Positions 1-7,491 of a DNA stretch of 29,378 bases are shown here, in pieces; the first letter of the stretch is position 1; every line of letters starts with the position of its first letter. Position numbers and translations under genes: made by a program. The notes below the pieces were generated by a model, which was not told the origin of the DNA, made no database searches, and worked only from the letters and a program-made list of their open reading frames with translations. Origin of the DNA: CAXSDR01 sp964236445 (GTDB lineage Bacteria; Actinomycetota; Actinomycetes; Motilibacterales; Motilibacteraceae); the NCBI GenBank assembly GCA_964236445.1, contig CAXSDR010000039.1, positions 1 through 29,378 on the forward strand. The letters are read 5' to 3'.

Positions 1-84
1 GACCCCCTCACCACCCTCGACTGGGCATGCACCGTCGCACGCCTGCTCGCCGCCGCGGGAACCGACACGTCGCCGTGGGAATGA
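1..84 (+). CDS. C-terminal end of a gene cut by the window edge
   Basis: Frame 1 is open from the first base and ends at a TGA at 82-84. It encodes 27 residues ending in TDTSPWE. The composition (acidic and hydrophobic, with GC-rich third positions) looks like real coding sequence and not chance. Too little remains to name a family. The downstream slipin gene starts more than 110 bp later and has its own promoter-like hexamer, so the two need not be one operon. Confidence 0.4.
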   Translation, partial: DPLTTLDWACTVARLLAAAGTDTSPWE

Positions 85-172
85 CCGACGGGCTGGCCGA
101 GCGGGAGGTGTCACCGCTCACTCCTCTCCGGAGCGGCGCCGTTGCGCGTCAGGGTTCGCGTGCCGCGACCGC

Positions 173-178
173 TACGGT
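173..178 (+). promoter_or_regulatory. Putative -10 box of the slipin gene
   Basis: TACGGT fits the TANNNT -10 pattern seen before many genes here. It lies 47 nt before the preferred GTG start, so this would be a leadered transcript with its own ribosome binding site (AGGGA at 213-217). No convincing -35 element is visible. Confidence 0.35.
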
Positions 179-225
179 GAGCCCTCTCCGGGCCTGCCAT
201 GGCTCATGGTGCAGGGATCGCCGCC

Positions 226-987
226 GTGACGTACACCGCTCTTGCCGCTGTCATTCTCGTGCTCATCGCGGTGGTGCGAGGCGTACGAATTATCAATCAG
301 TACGAGCGCGGTGTGGTCTTCCGCCTCGGGCGGGTACGCCAACACGTCAAGGAGCCAGGCCTGCGCTTCATCATTCCGGTCATCGACAAGATGCGGAAGG
401 TGCCGCTGCGCATCGTCACGCTGCCCGTCGAGTCGCAGCAGGTGATGACTCAGGACAACGTGTCGATCGATGTCGCAGCAGTCGCTTACTACCAGGTGCG
501 CGATCCCATCAAGTCGATCGTCGAGATCGAGAACGTGATCTCAGCGGTCTACCAGATCGCCCAGACCACCGTGCGCAACGTCGTGGGCCAGAGCGCGCTC
601 GACACCGTGCTGAGCTCGACCGATGCCATCAACGACCGCATCCGGGTCATCCTCGAGACCTCGACGGAGAACTGGGGCATCTGGGTCAGCCGCGTCGAGC
701 TCAAGGACATCCGCCTGCCGGCGACGATGCAACGCGCGATGGCCAAGCAGGCCGAAGCCGAACGCGAGAAGCGCGCGAAGATCATCGCCGCCGAAGGGGA
801 GCAGCTGAGCGCGGCGAAGCTCGGCGAGGCTGCCGACATCATCGCGGCCCACCCGATCGCTTTGCAGCTGCGAAACCTTCAGGTGCTCAGTGACATCGCC
901 GTGGAGAAGAACAGCACGATCATCTTCCCGGCACAGTTCATGGACACCGTGCGCGGCATCAAGAACTTCATGGACAGCGAGCGCTGA
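226..987 (+). CDS. Slipin family (SPFH/band 7, stomatin-like) membrane protein
   Basis: Stomatin-like protein of about 253 residues. It has one N-terminal membrane segment (TALAAVILVLIAVV) followed directly by the slipin signature INQYERGVVFRLGRV and an SPFH domain. A charged helical stretch rich in A, E and K (QAEAEREKRAKIIAAEGEQ) precedes the C-terminus, as is typical for the family. Slipins oligomerise on the inner face of the membrane and scaffold microdomains; bacterial ones often pair with an NfeD protease partner, but none is visible here. I prefer the GTG at 226 because AGGGA lies 8 nt before it. An in-frame ATG at 199 would add nine residues and has no Shine-Dalgarno sequence. The gene converges on the GT87 gene with only 20 bp between them. 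The family call is secure; the cellular role is not. Confidence 0.93.
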   Translation: MTYTALAAVILVLIAVVRGVRIINQYERGVVFRLGRVRQHVKEPGLRFIIPVIDKMRKVPLRIVTLPVESQQVMTQDNVSIDVAAVAYYQVRDPIKSIVEIENVISAVYQIAQTTVRNVVGQSALDTVLSSTDAINDRIRVILETSTENWGIWVSRVELKDIRLPATMQRAMAKQAEAEREKRAKIIAAEGEQLSAAKLGEAADIIAAHPIALQLRNLQVLSDIAVEKNSTIIFPAQFMDTVRGIKNFMDSER

Positions 988-1007
988 ATCGGCACTGGCT
1001 AGATGTG

Positions 1008-2342
1008 CTAGAGGTCAGCGGCCTCGCGTGCGTTGACCCCGCGAGGCACGGCACGCACGACGAGCAGGTCCAGCGCCAGGATCAGCAGCACCGCGGTGAT
1101 CGTGTAGGAGGACTGCTCGATGCGCGCGAGCAGGTGCGGCACCGCGGGGTTGTAGAGATCGCGCGCGCCTTTCCACGGTAGCTGGAAATAGTCGAGGTGC
1201 ACCACATAGCCGAGGGCAGCGAGCACTACCCGACGCCAGTCGCGGCCGTCGCCGAGCAGGGCGAGCAGCGCGGGGATGATCCAGACGAGGTGATGCAGCC
1301 ACGAAAGAGGCGAGAGCAGGACGCTGAGCAGGCCGATGACGCCGACCGCCGTCACCTGCAACCCGGCCTTGGACGCTCGGCGGGCGATCCACAGCCCCCA
1401 CACCGCGATGCCGAGGGTCACCGCTCCCCAGCCGAGCCGCCCGACGGTCGTGTGCGGTCCGAGTCGCTGCGCGGCACCGTTCAGCGAGACGTTGTAGGTG
1501 CTCGCGACCGCGCCGATGCGCGAGGTGTCGAACACGGCGCCGGTCCAGTAGTCCCACGAGTCCTGGGGAATGACGAGAAAGGCCACCAGCGTCGCCGCGA
1601 CGGCGCTCACTGCGGCCGACCAGGCCATGCGCCGCCGGCCGGCGAAAAGCAGGTGGATGACGAACAGGCCCGGCACCAGCTTGAGCGATGTCGCGAGCCC
1701 CACGAGAACGCCTGGCCGCCAGCGGCGCCAGCGTCCGCCCAGCCCGGCGGTTGCGTCGCGGCCCGTCGGCGACGTGTCGGCCTCACGCGACAGTGCGACA
1801 TCGACCAGGCAGAGCCCGACGAGCAGAGTGCCGACCTGACCGAAGAACAGGCCGTCGGCGATCGGCATCGTGGCGCACGCGGCACCGATGAGTGCGGCCA
1901 GCGCGACCGGCCACGCCCCGCGGAAGCGTCGCAGGATCGGCCGCCCCGCGATGGCACAGATGAGCGCGATCAGCGCGAGCTGCAGGGCGACCCACACGTT
2001 CTGCGCGACGGCCACCGCCATCATCGCGAACGGCACGGCCAGCAGGGCGGCAGGCGGCGGATAGGTGAACGGGAGCAGGTTGGGCGCCGGTGTGAGATAG
2101 CCATAGACCGGGCGGCCGATCAGCACCGACTGGCCGGCCGAGCGATAGACCTCGAGGTCGACCTCGTGCTGCCACGCAGGCACATCGAGCGCGGCCCGCA
2201 GCGAGGGGACGACGGTGAAGACGAGCACGACGGCCGCGAGCAGCCACCAGAGAATGGTGCGCGTTCCCGAACGGGAGGCGGGCACGATGCTCGCTCCGGG
2301 CTCCTGAACCGCGGGAGCGGCGGACTTCGTGCCTGCAATCAC
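1008..2342 (-). CDS. GT87-family polyprenol-phosphate-mannose-dependent mannosyltransferase
   Basis: Multi-spanning GT-C glycosyltransferase of the GT87 family (DUF2029; PimE-like alpha-1,2-mannosyltransferases). After the first membrane helix it shows the extracytoplasmic motif VDLEVYRSAG with the acidic residue expected to be catalytic, then PVYGYL and FTYPPPAALL, and roughly ten further hydrophobic helices. Such enzymes use polyprenyl-phosphate sugars outside the membrane to build phosphatidylinositol mannosides, lipomannan or similar polymers. The start is uncertain. GTG 2342 sits 7 nt after a TACGCT hexamer, matching the leaderless pattern of this region. ATG 2360 and GTG 2399 are in frame upstream but lack a ribosome binding site, and 2399 would overlap the divergent gene. 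The family is firm; the acceptor is unknown. Confidence 0.88.
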   Translation of the reverse strand: MIAGTKSAAPAVQEPGASIVPASRSGTRTILWWLLAAVVLVFTVVPSLRAALDVPAWQHEVDLEVYRSAGQSVLIGRPVYGYLTPAPNLLPFTYPPPAALLAVPFAMMAVAVAQNVWVALQLALIALICAIAGRPILRRFRGAWPVALAALIGAACATMPIADGLFFGQVGTLLVGLCLVDVALSREADTSPTGRDATAGLGGRWRRWRPGVLVGLATSLKLVPGLFVIHLLFAGRRRMAWSAAVSAVAATLVAFLVIPQDSWDYWTGAVFDTSRIGAVASTYNVSLNGAAQRLGPHTTVGRLGWGAVTLGIAVWGLWIARRASKAGLQVTAVGVIGLLSVLLSPLSWLHHLVWIIPALLALLGDGRDWRRVVLAALGYVVHLDYFQLPWKGARDLYNPAVPHLLARIEQSSYTITAVLLILALDLLVVRAVPRGVNAREAADL

Positions 2343-2349
2343 TTGCTCA

Positions 2350-2355
2350 AGCGTA
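2350..2355 (-). promoter_or_regulatory. Leaderless -10 box for the GT87 gene
   Basis: On the minus strand this reads TACGCT and ends 7 nt before the GTG at 2342. It stands back to back with the TAGCCT box of the divergent gene, only 4 bp away. Confidence 0.4.
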
Positions 2356-2359
2356 CGCA

Positions 2360-2365
2360 TAGCCT
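2360..2365 (+). promoter_or_regulatory. Leaderless -10 box for the phosphatase-like membrane protein gene
   Basis: TAGCCT ends 6 nt before the ATG at 2372. There is no room for a 5' leader or a Shine-Dalgarno sequence, so transcription probably starts at or next to the A of the start codon. Confidence 0.55.
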
Positions 2366-2371
2366 GTCGCG

Positions 2372-4588
2372 ATGACTTCCGCGGCGACGCGCACCACACG
2401 TCGCCGCAGCCGCCTCAGCCGCCTCAGCGGCGCGAGGCCGCCGATCCGGGTCGTCGGCGTCCTGGCCCTTCTCCTCGTCGCCGTGCTCGCCGGGACCGCG
2501 TCCGCGACTGCCGCCCCGGCTGCCGGCGCGGCTACCGGCGCGGCTACCGGCGCGAGAGGTGCGTCTGTCGTGGTGCTCGGGGTCGCCGGGCTGCGCTGGG
2601 ACGACCTGAGCCCGGCGCGGACCCCTGTCCTCTGGGCGCTGGTCGACCGGGGTGCGGTGGGGTCGCTCGTCGTCCGGGGCACCGCGTCGCGCACCTGCCC
2701 CGCAGAGGGCTGGTTGGCGCTCGGCACGGGCCGCCGCAGCCGTGTGAGCCCGTCCCCGCGGCGGTGCGCAGACCTTCCCCCGATCGCGCCCGCTGGCGTC
2801 GGCGCAGGCGAGGTGTCGACGTGGGACGACATCGTGGCCGTGAACGCGCGAGGCACCTACGACGCGAAGCCCGGCTGGCTGGGCGACCTTCTCGCTCATG
2901 CCTCGGTCGCGTCGCTGGCAGTCGGGCCGGGCGCGGCACTCACCCTCGCCACCAGTGGCGGACGGGTGCCCGCCTACGTCGGCGCGGTCGACGACATGCC
3001 GAGCCATTCGGGCGTCTCGAACAGCACAGCCGCCCGGCTCACCGTGGTCGATCTCGGCACCACCCAGCCGCTCGTGGGGGGCGCGCGCGACCCCGGGTCC
3101 GTGGACCGGGCCGCCGCCGCGGCGCTCGCCCGTGTGCCAACCGGCGCGACGGTGCTCCTCGCCGGGGTCAGTGACGAGTTCGCCGCGGGTCAGGCCCACC
3201 TGCGGGTGGCCGCAGCCGCCGGTCCGGGGTTTCCGGCGGACCGCTGGCTGACCTCGTCCTCGACCCGCCGGCCGCACCTCATGACGATGACCGACCTGGC
3301 TCCCACCGTGCTGACGCTGCTGGGTGTCGCGGTGCCCCCGGACGCCATCGGGCAGCCGTGGCGAGCGGGCGGCGTACGCCCCGAGACGGCGGCCGCGGCC
3401 CGCGGTCTCGTGGGTTATGACGACAAGGTGCGCACGGTGGCCGCGTCGCGCAAGAACTTCTTCACCTTCCTGGTCCTCAGCCAGCTGCTGCTCTATGCAA
3501 CGGCGGCGCTGGGCCTGCGCCGGCGCTGGGGTGGTCAGGCCGCACGGCTGCGAGTGCTCGCCGCGACCCGGCGGGCCTCCGTGGGGTTCGCCGCGGTGCC
3601 GGTGGCGACCTTCCTGGCCAACATTGCGCCGTGGTGGGACAGCCCGGCCCCTGGCGCGACGATCGCCCTGCTCGTGGCGGTCATCGTCCTCGCCATCACG
3701 GCGGTCGCCTTGTGGGCGGGCTCGTGGACGGGCGCGGCGCATGGCAGCCTGCTCGGGCCGATCGGACTCGTTGCCGGAGTGACCTTCGTCGTCCTGGCCG
3801 CCGACATGGTGCTCGGGGGACGGCTCGAGGAGGCGTCCCTGATGGGCTACTTCCCCCCGGACGGCGGGCGGTTCTACGGCTTCGGCAACGTCGCCTTCTC
3901 CATCTTTGCCACGGGCGCCGTGCTCTTCGCCACCGTCGTCGCGGCGCAGCTCACGCGACGTGGACAGGGCACCCTCGCGCTCGCCGCCACGATCGCCGTC
4001 GCACTTGCCACGGTGCTCGTCGACGGCGCACCGTTCTGGGGGGACGACGTGGGCGGTGTGCTCGCACTCGTGCCCGGCTTCCTCGTGCTCGGCATGGGCG
4101 TCGCCGGCATCGCAGTCACCTGGCGGCGGCTCGCCCTGGCGTTGGTCGCGGGCGCTGCGGTGCTCGTCGTCGTGGCGCTGGCCGACTGGCAGGGCCTGCT
4201 CGGTGGTCGCACGCACCTGGGCCGCTTCGTGCAGCAGGTCCTCGACGGCGAGGGCGGCACGGTGCTGCGGCGCAAGGCGCGCGCCAACCTGCGGGTGCTG
4301 CTCACGTGGCTGGGCCTGATCGTGCCTGCGGCGGTCGCCTTCGTCATGCTCGTGCTCCGCCGTCCGGGCGGCTGGCATCCGAGCGCCCTGTCACGTCTGC
4401 AGGCGCGAGAGCCGATGCTCCGTGCCGGTTTCGTGGCGCTAGCCGTGACGATGGCAGTCGGTTTCGCGTTCAATGATTCAGGAATCACGATTCCGGCAGT
4501 TGCGCTCACCATCGCGGTGCCGCTGCTGCTCGCGGCGTGCGTCAGGGCGCTGGAGCTCGACGAGGAGCCGCACAAAGAACCAGAGTGA
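2372..4588 (+). CDS. Large membrane protein with alkaline-phosphatase-like ectodomain
   Basis: A 738-residue protein in two halves. After an arginine-rich N-terminus and a hydrophobic signal or anchor (VVGVLALLLVAVLAGTASA) comes an Ala/Gly linker and an extracytoplasmic region of about 300 residues. That region ends with a stretch typical of the alkaline phosphatase/sulfatase superfamily (DLAPTVLTLLGV, about residues 308-319). The C-terminal half carries about ten membrane helices and the motif GRFYGFGNVAFSIF, which recurs in actinobacterial proteins of this architecture. The metal-ligand set of an active phosphatase is not complete by eye, so the domain may be degenerate. It lies between two mannosyltransferases and its 3' end overlaps the convergent MptB gene by 47 bp. 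This suggests, as inference, a role in cell-envelope glycoconjugate assembly. The exact function is unknown. Confidence 0.85.
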   Translation: MTSAATRTTRRRSRLSRLSGARPPIRVVGVLALLLVAVLAGTASATAAPAAGAATGAATGARGASVVVLGVAGLRWDDLSPARTPVLWALVDRGAVGSLVVRGTASRTCPAEGWLALGTGRRSRVSPSPRRCADLPPIAPAGVGAGEVSTWDDIVAVNARGTYDAKPGWLGDLLAHASVASLAVGPGAALTLATSGGRVPAYVGAVDDMPSHSGVSNSTAARLTVVDLGTTQPLVGGARDPGSVDRAAAAALARVPTGATVLLAGVSDEFAAGQAHLRVAAAAGPGFPADRWLTSSSTRRPHLMTMTDLAPTVLTLLGVAVPPDAIGQPWRAGGVRPETAAAARGLVGYDDKVRTVAASRKNFFTFLVLSQLLLYATAALGLRRRWGGQAARLRVLAATRRASVGFAAVPVATFLANIAPWWDSPAPGATIALLVAVIVLAITAVALWAGSWTGAAHGSLLGPIGLVAGVTFVVLAADMVLGGRLEEASLMGYFPPDGGRFYGFGNVAFSIFATGAVLFATVVAAQLTRRGQGTLALAATIAVALATVLVDGAPFWGDDVGGVLALVPGFLVLGMGVAGIAVTWRRLALALVAGAAVLVVVALADWQGLLGGRTHLGRFVQQVLDGEGGTVLRRKARANLRVLLTWLGLIVPAAVAFVMLVLRRPGGWHPSALSRLQAREPMLRAGFVALAVTMAVGFAFNDSGITIPAVALTIAVPLLLAACVRALELDEEPHKEPE
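2523..2554 (+). repeat. 12-bp tandem repeat in an Ala/Gly/Thr linker
   Basis: The unit CCGGCGCGGCTA occurs twice in full plus eight bases of a third copy. It encodes the repeated GAAT linker between the signal/anchor and the ectodomain. Because 12 is divisible by three, a change in copy number would only alter linker length. Confidence 0.7.
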
Positions 4589-5957
4589 GCACCAGCCCCC
4601 AGGCGAGCCACGGCACGACGTCACCCCGCCACTGCAGGAGCTCCTTGTCGAGGCCCGCCGGCACACCGTGCACGCGACCGGGAACGTAAGCCGAAGCCAG
4701 AACTGCGCTTCGGGCGATGACCAGCGGGATCACCCGCGGGCCGGCCGAGACGGCGAGGCCGACCCAGATCAGCGCGTCATACCAGGGCAGCGCGTACGGC
4801 GCCGCGACGAGATAGGCCGTCGCCAGGATGGCCGTCGTTCGCACCAGCTCCTGCTGGACGCCGACGACGGTCGGGAGCAGGCGGTGCAGCGCGATGACGA
4901 GCACGGCCGCGACGAGGAGCGACAGCACGCTGATGATATGGCGTGAGGTGCCGAAGGACAGCGGTCCGTGCAGCCACTGCGAGACCGGGTTCCAGGGCGA
5001 CGCCAGCGACACCAGCCGCGACGCCCGGCCGAGCTGGCCGAGAGCTCGCGGTCCCGTGACCGCATAGCCCACAGCCAGCACCACGAGCGCCCCGAGCACG
5101 CCCAGAGCCGCGCGACGCGGATCGCGGCGCAGGGTCCACAGCAGCGCGACGAGCACGAGCAGCGCCGGCACCTTCACCGCAGCCGCGACGCCGATGAGTG
5201 CGCCCGCGAGCAGCGGGAAGCGCCGCGCCGCCAGGAACGCTCCCGCGACCGCCGGCACGAGCAGCGCATCGACGTGCGCACCGGCCACGAGCGCCCACAG
5301 CAGCAGCGGGTTGAGCGACCACAGCACCAGCGGCCGGGGGTCGTCCGGCGCGAGGCGCCAGAGCAGCCCGCCGGTGAGGAGGAACGCGCCGCCGCACAGC
5401 AGCGACAGCAGCCACACGGTCAACCGGACCGAGGTCCCCCCGGCGGCTGATGCGCCCGCCTGCACCGCCGTGGCGACCGGGCCGTAGACAGACGGCGTGG
5501 ACCGCCAGGGGTCCTGCACTGCGGAGGTCACCGGGTCGGTGCCACCGCGATAGGCGTCGGGGGCCGTGACATAGGGATTGCCCCCGGTCACGGTGATCCG
5601 GCCGTACGCCGCATAGCTCAGGGGGTCGGCCGACCCCATCGGCGGCACGACCAGCAGCACAGCGACGGCGACCGCGGAGCCCGCGAGCAGGCGGCGCGGA
5701 GAGGGTCGCCAGCCACGGGTGACCGCGGCGTACGCGCAGGACAGGCCCAGAGTCCCGGTGAGCAGCGCCACCATCAGCAGCAGTGTGACGACGCCGGGGT
5801 CGGCGTCGCCGGGGCGGTCCAGGGCGGTCCAGGGCGGTCCCGAGCCGGTGCCGAGGAACGGCTCCGTCGCCGAGGGACCGAGCGAGCCGACAAGCACGAA
5901 CAGCGCCACGCTGAGGGCGACCGCCGCAAGGCCCAGGCGACCCAGCGCGGCCGGCAT
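4542..5957 (-). CDS. MptB-type polyprenol-phosphomannose-dependent alpha-1,6-mannosyltransferase
   Basis: A 471-residue GT-C integral membrane protein with about a dozen hydrophobic helices. After the second or third helix it has the MptA/MptB family signature GSADPLSYAAYGRI followed by GGNPYVTAP. The acidic residue in this loop is the presumed catalytic site on the outer face. Family members elongate the alpha-1,6-mannan backbone of lipomannan from polyprenyl-phosphomannose. The ATG at 5957 overlaps the TGA of the upstream YciI gene (TGATG), so the pair is translationally coupled. The 3' end runs 47 bp into the convergent phosphatase-like gene. A three-copy 10-bp repeat lies in the first extracytoplasmic loop. 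MptA or a related arabinofuranan/mannan polymerase are alternatives at the subfamily level. Confidence 0.88.
   Translation of the reverse strand: MPAALGRLGLAAVALSVALFVLVGSLGPSATEPFLGTGSGPPWTALDRPGDADPGVVTLLLMVALLTGTLGLSCAYAAVTRGWRPSPRRLLAGSAVAVAVLLVVPPMGSADPLSYAAYGRITVTGGNPYVTAPDAYRGGTDPVTSAVQDPWRSTPSVYGPVATAVQAGASAAGGTSVRLTVWLLSLLCGGAFLLTGGLLWRLAPDDPRPLVLWSLNPLLLWALVAGAHVDALLVPAVAGAFLAARRFPLLAGALIGVAAAVKVPALLVLVALLWTLRRDPRRAALGVLGALVVLAVGYAVTGPRALGQLGRASRLVSLASPWNPVSQWLHGPLSFGTSRHIISVLSLLVAAVLVIALHRLLPTVVGVQQELVRTTAILATAYLVAAPYALPWYDALIWVGLAVSAGPRVIPLVIARSAVLASAYVPGRVHGVPAGLDKELLQWRGDVVPWLAWGLVLTLVLCAAPRRAPAP
5811..5840 (+). repeat. Three-copy 10-bp tandem repeat inside the mannosyltransferase gene
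   Basis: On the plus strand the units are GGGGCGGTCC, AGGGCGGTCC and AGGGCGGTCC, identical at 29 of 30 positions. On the coding (minus) strand they encode GPPWTALDRP. Since 10 is not a multiple of three, gain or loss of a unit would shift the frame near the N-terminus. Confidence 0.75.
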
Positions 5958-6238
5958 CAGTCGCGGGCAGGTGCGAGCAGACCGCGCGTGGGGAGCCAGC
6001 CGATCGCGGCATAGGTCGCCAGGCCGCGCAGCACGTAGGGGTCGTCGGCCATGACGGCCTGCGCCGCCGCCACGTCTGCCACGTCGAGCAGCACGACTCC
6101 GCCGACCGGTGGGTCCTGGCGACCGGCGAGCGCGACGAGGCCGCAAGCCTCGACCGTCGCCAGCCATTCGAGGTGGTCAGGGCGCGCGGCGTCGATCTCG
6201 TCGGCGGGGCGCAGATAGGTGGAGATCATGAGGTACAC
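5957..6238 (-). CDS. YciI-like (YCII domain) small protein
   Basis: A 93-residue protein matching the YciI fold, a ferredoxin-like alpha/beta barrel. The N-terminal strand YLMISTYLRP is followed by DHLEWLATVEACGLVALAGRQ and the family-typical DDPYVLRGLATYAAIGWLPT near the end. Members are thought to be small enzymes or binding proteins, and their physiological substrates are mostly unknown. The GTG at 6238 lies 6 nt after a TAGGCT box, which supports a leaderless start; ATG 6229 is an in-frame alternative. It is the first gene of a two-gene unit with the MptB-like gene, although a functional link between them is not obvious. Confidence 0.82.
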   Translation of the reverse strand: MYLMISTYLRPADEIDAARPDHLEWLATVEACGLVALAGRQDPPVGGVVLLDVADVAAAQAVMADDPYVLRGLATYAAIGWLPTRGLLAPARD

Positions 6239-6244
6239 GGTCGA

Positions 6245-6254
6245 AGCCTAGGGT
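6245..6254. promoter_or_regulatory. Overlapping divergent -10 boxes (YciI / aldo-keto reductase)
   Basis: The 10 bases AGCCTAGGGT hold a minus-strand TAGGCT (6250-6245, 6 nt from GTG 6238) and a plus-strand TAGGGT (6249-6254, 7 nt from ATG 6262). The two boxes share the TA at 6249-6250, so RNA polymerase could melt only one promoter at a time. Confidence 0.55.
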
Positions 6255-6261
6255 CGAGGCC

Positions 6262-7242
6262 ATGGACTACGGCAAACTCGGCTCCAGCGGGCTGGAAGTG
6301 TCCCGGCTCTGCGTGGGCTGCATGAGCTTCGGCGACCCGTCACGCGGCACACACCCCTGGACCCTCGACGACGACGCGTCCCGACCGCTGATCGCCCGTG
6401 CGCTCGAGGCGGGCGTCACGTTCTTCGACACCGCCAACAGCTACTCCGACGGGACGTCTGAGGAGATCCTGGGCCGCGCGCTCAAGGAGCTCGCCCGCCG
6501 CGAGGACGTCGTGATCGCCACCAAGGTGTGGGGTCGCATGCGCCCGGGCCCGAACGGCGGCGGCCTCTCCCGCACCGCGATCCTGACCGAGGTCGACAAC
6601 AGTCTGCGCCGCCTCGGCACCGACTACATCGACCTCTACCAGATCCACCGGTGGGACCACACCGTCCCCATCGAGGAGACGCTGGAAGCCTTGCATGACG
6701 TCGTACGCGCAGGGAAAGTGCGCTATCTCGGCGCCTCTTCGATGTATGCGTGGCAGTTCTCGAAAGCGCTCTACACCGCCGACCGGCACGGCTGGACGCG
6801 CTTCGTCAGCATGCAGAACCACCTCAACCTGCTGCACCGGGAGGAGGAGCGCGAGATGCTGCCGCTCTGCGCCGACCAGGGCATCGGCGTGCTGCCCTGG
6901 AGCCCGCTCGCCCGCGGCCGGCTGGTGCGCGACGTCGTCGAGTCGACCGAGCGCGGCACGTCCGACCAGTTCAGCGGCACGCTCTACGACGCGACGTACG
7001 ACGCCGACCTCGCCGTCATCCATGCCGTGGCCAAGCTGGCCGAGGGCCGTGGCGTGTCGCGCGCGCAGGTGGCGCTCGCCTGGGTTGCGCAGAACCCGCT
7101 GGTTTCGGCGCCGATCGTCGGCGTGACCCAGCCCCAGCACCTCGACGACGCGCTCGCCGCCATGTCTCTCGTGCTGACCGACGATGAGATCGCCGCGCTC
7201 GAGGCGCCCTACGTCCCGCACGGTGTGGTGGGGTTCGGCTGA
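6262..7242 (+). CDS. Aldo/keto reductase
   Basis: NADPH-dependent oxidoreductase of 326 residues with a TIM-barrel AKR fold, close to the usual family length. The catalytic tetrad is visible: Asp56 and Tyr61 in FFDTANSYSDG, Lys88 in VIATKVWG and His129 in LYQIHRW. The family patterns LGSSGLEVSRLCVGCMSFG at the N-terminus and LPWSPLARGRL, plus the nucleotide-binding end VGVTQPQHLDDAL, are also present. The substrate cannot be read from the sequence. It resembles the broad YajO/Tas-like and fungal aryl-alcohol dehydrogenase-like AKRs. It is monocistronic and divergent from the YciI gene, with a leaderless-type start. Confidence 0.93.
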   Translation: MDYGKLGSSGLEVSRLCVGCMSFGDPSRGTHPWTLDDDASRPLIARALEAGVTFFDTANSYSDGTSEEILGRALKELARREDVVIATKVWGRMRPGPNGGGLSRTAILTEVDNSLRRLGTDYIDLYQIHRWDHTVPIEETLEALHDVVRAGKVRYLGASSMYAWQFSKALYTADRHGWTRFVSMQNHLNLLHREEEREMLPLCADQGIGVLPWSPLARGRLVRDVVESTERGTSDQFSGTLYDATYDADLAVIHAVAKLAEGRGVSRAQVALAWVAQNPLVSAPIVGVTQPQHLDDALAAMSLVLTDDEIAALEAPYVPHGVVGFG

Positions 7243-7422
7243 CGTTCGCGCAACCGGAAGCCGATCAGGTCGCCGCCGCGTCGAACGGGCATGACGCGGC
7301 TCGTCGCCTGGCGCTGCACCCGCCGACAAGTGGCTTCGCACGTCACGGGCGACGCTGTGTGCGTCGGGCACGGGGACGACGCACCTCACCCGTGCGTGGC
7401 CAGGCGCCGGATCCACAGAGAC

Positions 7423-7469
7423 ATGACTTGACTGGGCAAGTCATCAGTGGAACGATGGGACTTGCCCAG
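7423..7469. repeat. Nested inverted repeats with a shared GACTTG/CAAGTC core
   Basis: ATGACTTG (7423-7430) and CAAGTCAT (7437-7444) form a perfect 8-bp inverted repeat around a 6-bp spacer. CTGGGCAAGTC (7432-7442) also pairs perfectly with GACTTGCCCAG (7459-7469). The middle arm is shared, so the two hairpins exclude each other in RNA. In DNA the first repeat looks like an operator for a dimeric repressor (TetR or MarR style) overlapping the -35-like TTGACT. Confidence 0.7.
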
Positions 7470-7479
7470 GACACTTCCC

Positions 7480-7486
7480 GGAGGAG
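7480..7486 (+). promoter_or_regulatory. Strong Shine-Dalgarno before a short ORF
   Basis: GGAGGAG ends 5 nt before the ATG at 7492. It is one of the best ribosome binding sites in the window, yet the ORF it serves resembles nothing I know. It also sits in a small inverted repeat (CGGAG and CTCCG). Confidence 0.45.
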
Positions 7487-7491
7487 CTCCG

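Noticed and set aside
2339..4378. Long minus-strand open frame opposite the phosphatase-like gene
   Set aside because: Its translation is low-complexity, rich in Arg, Gly, His and Asp, as expected for the shadow of a high-GC gene. The plus strand has signal peptide, domains and helices.
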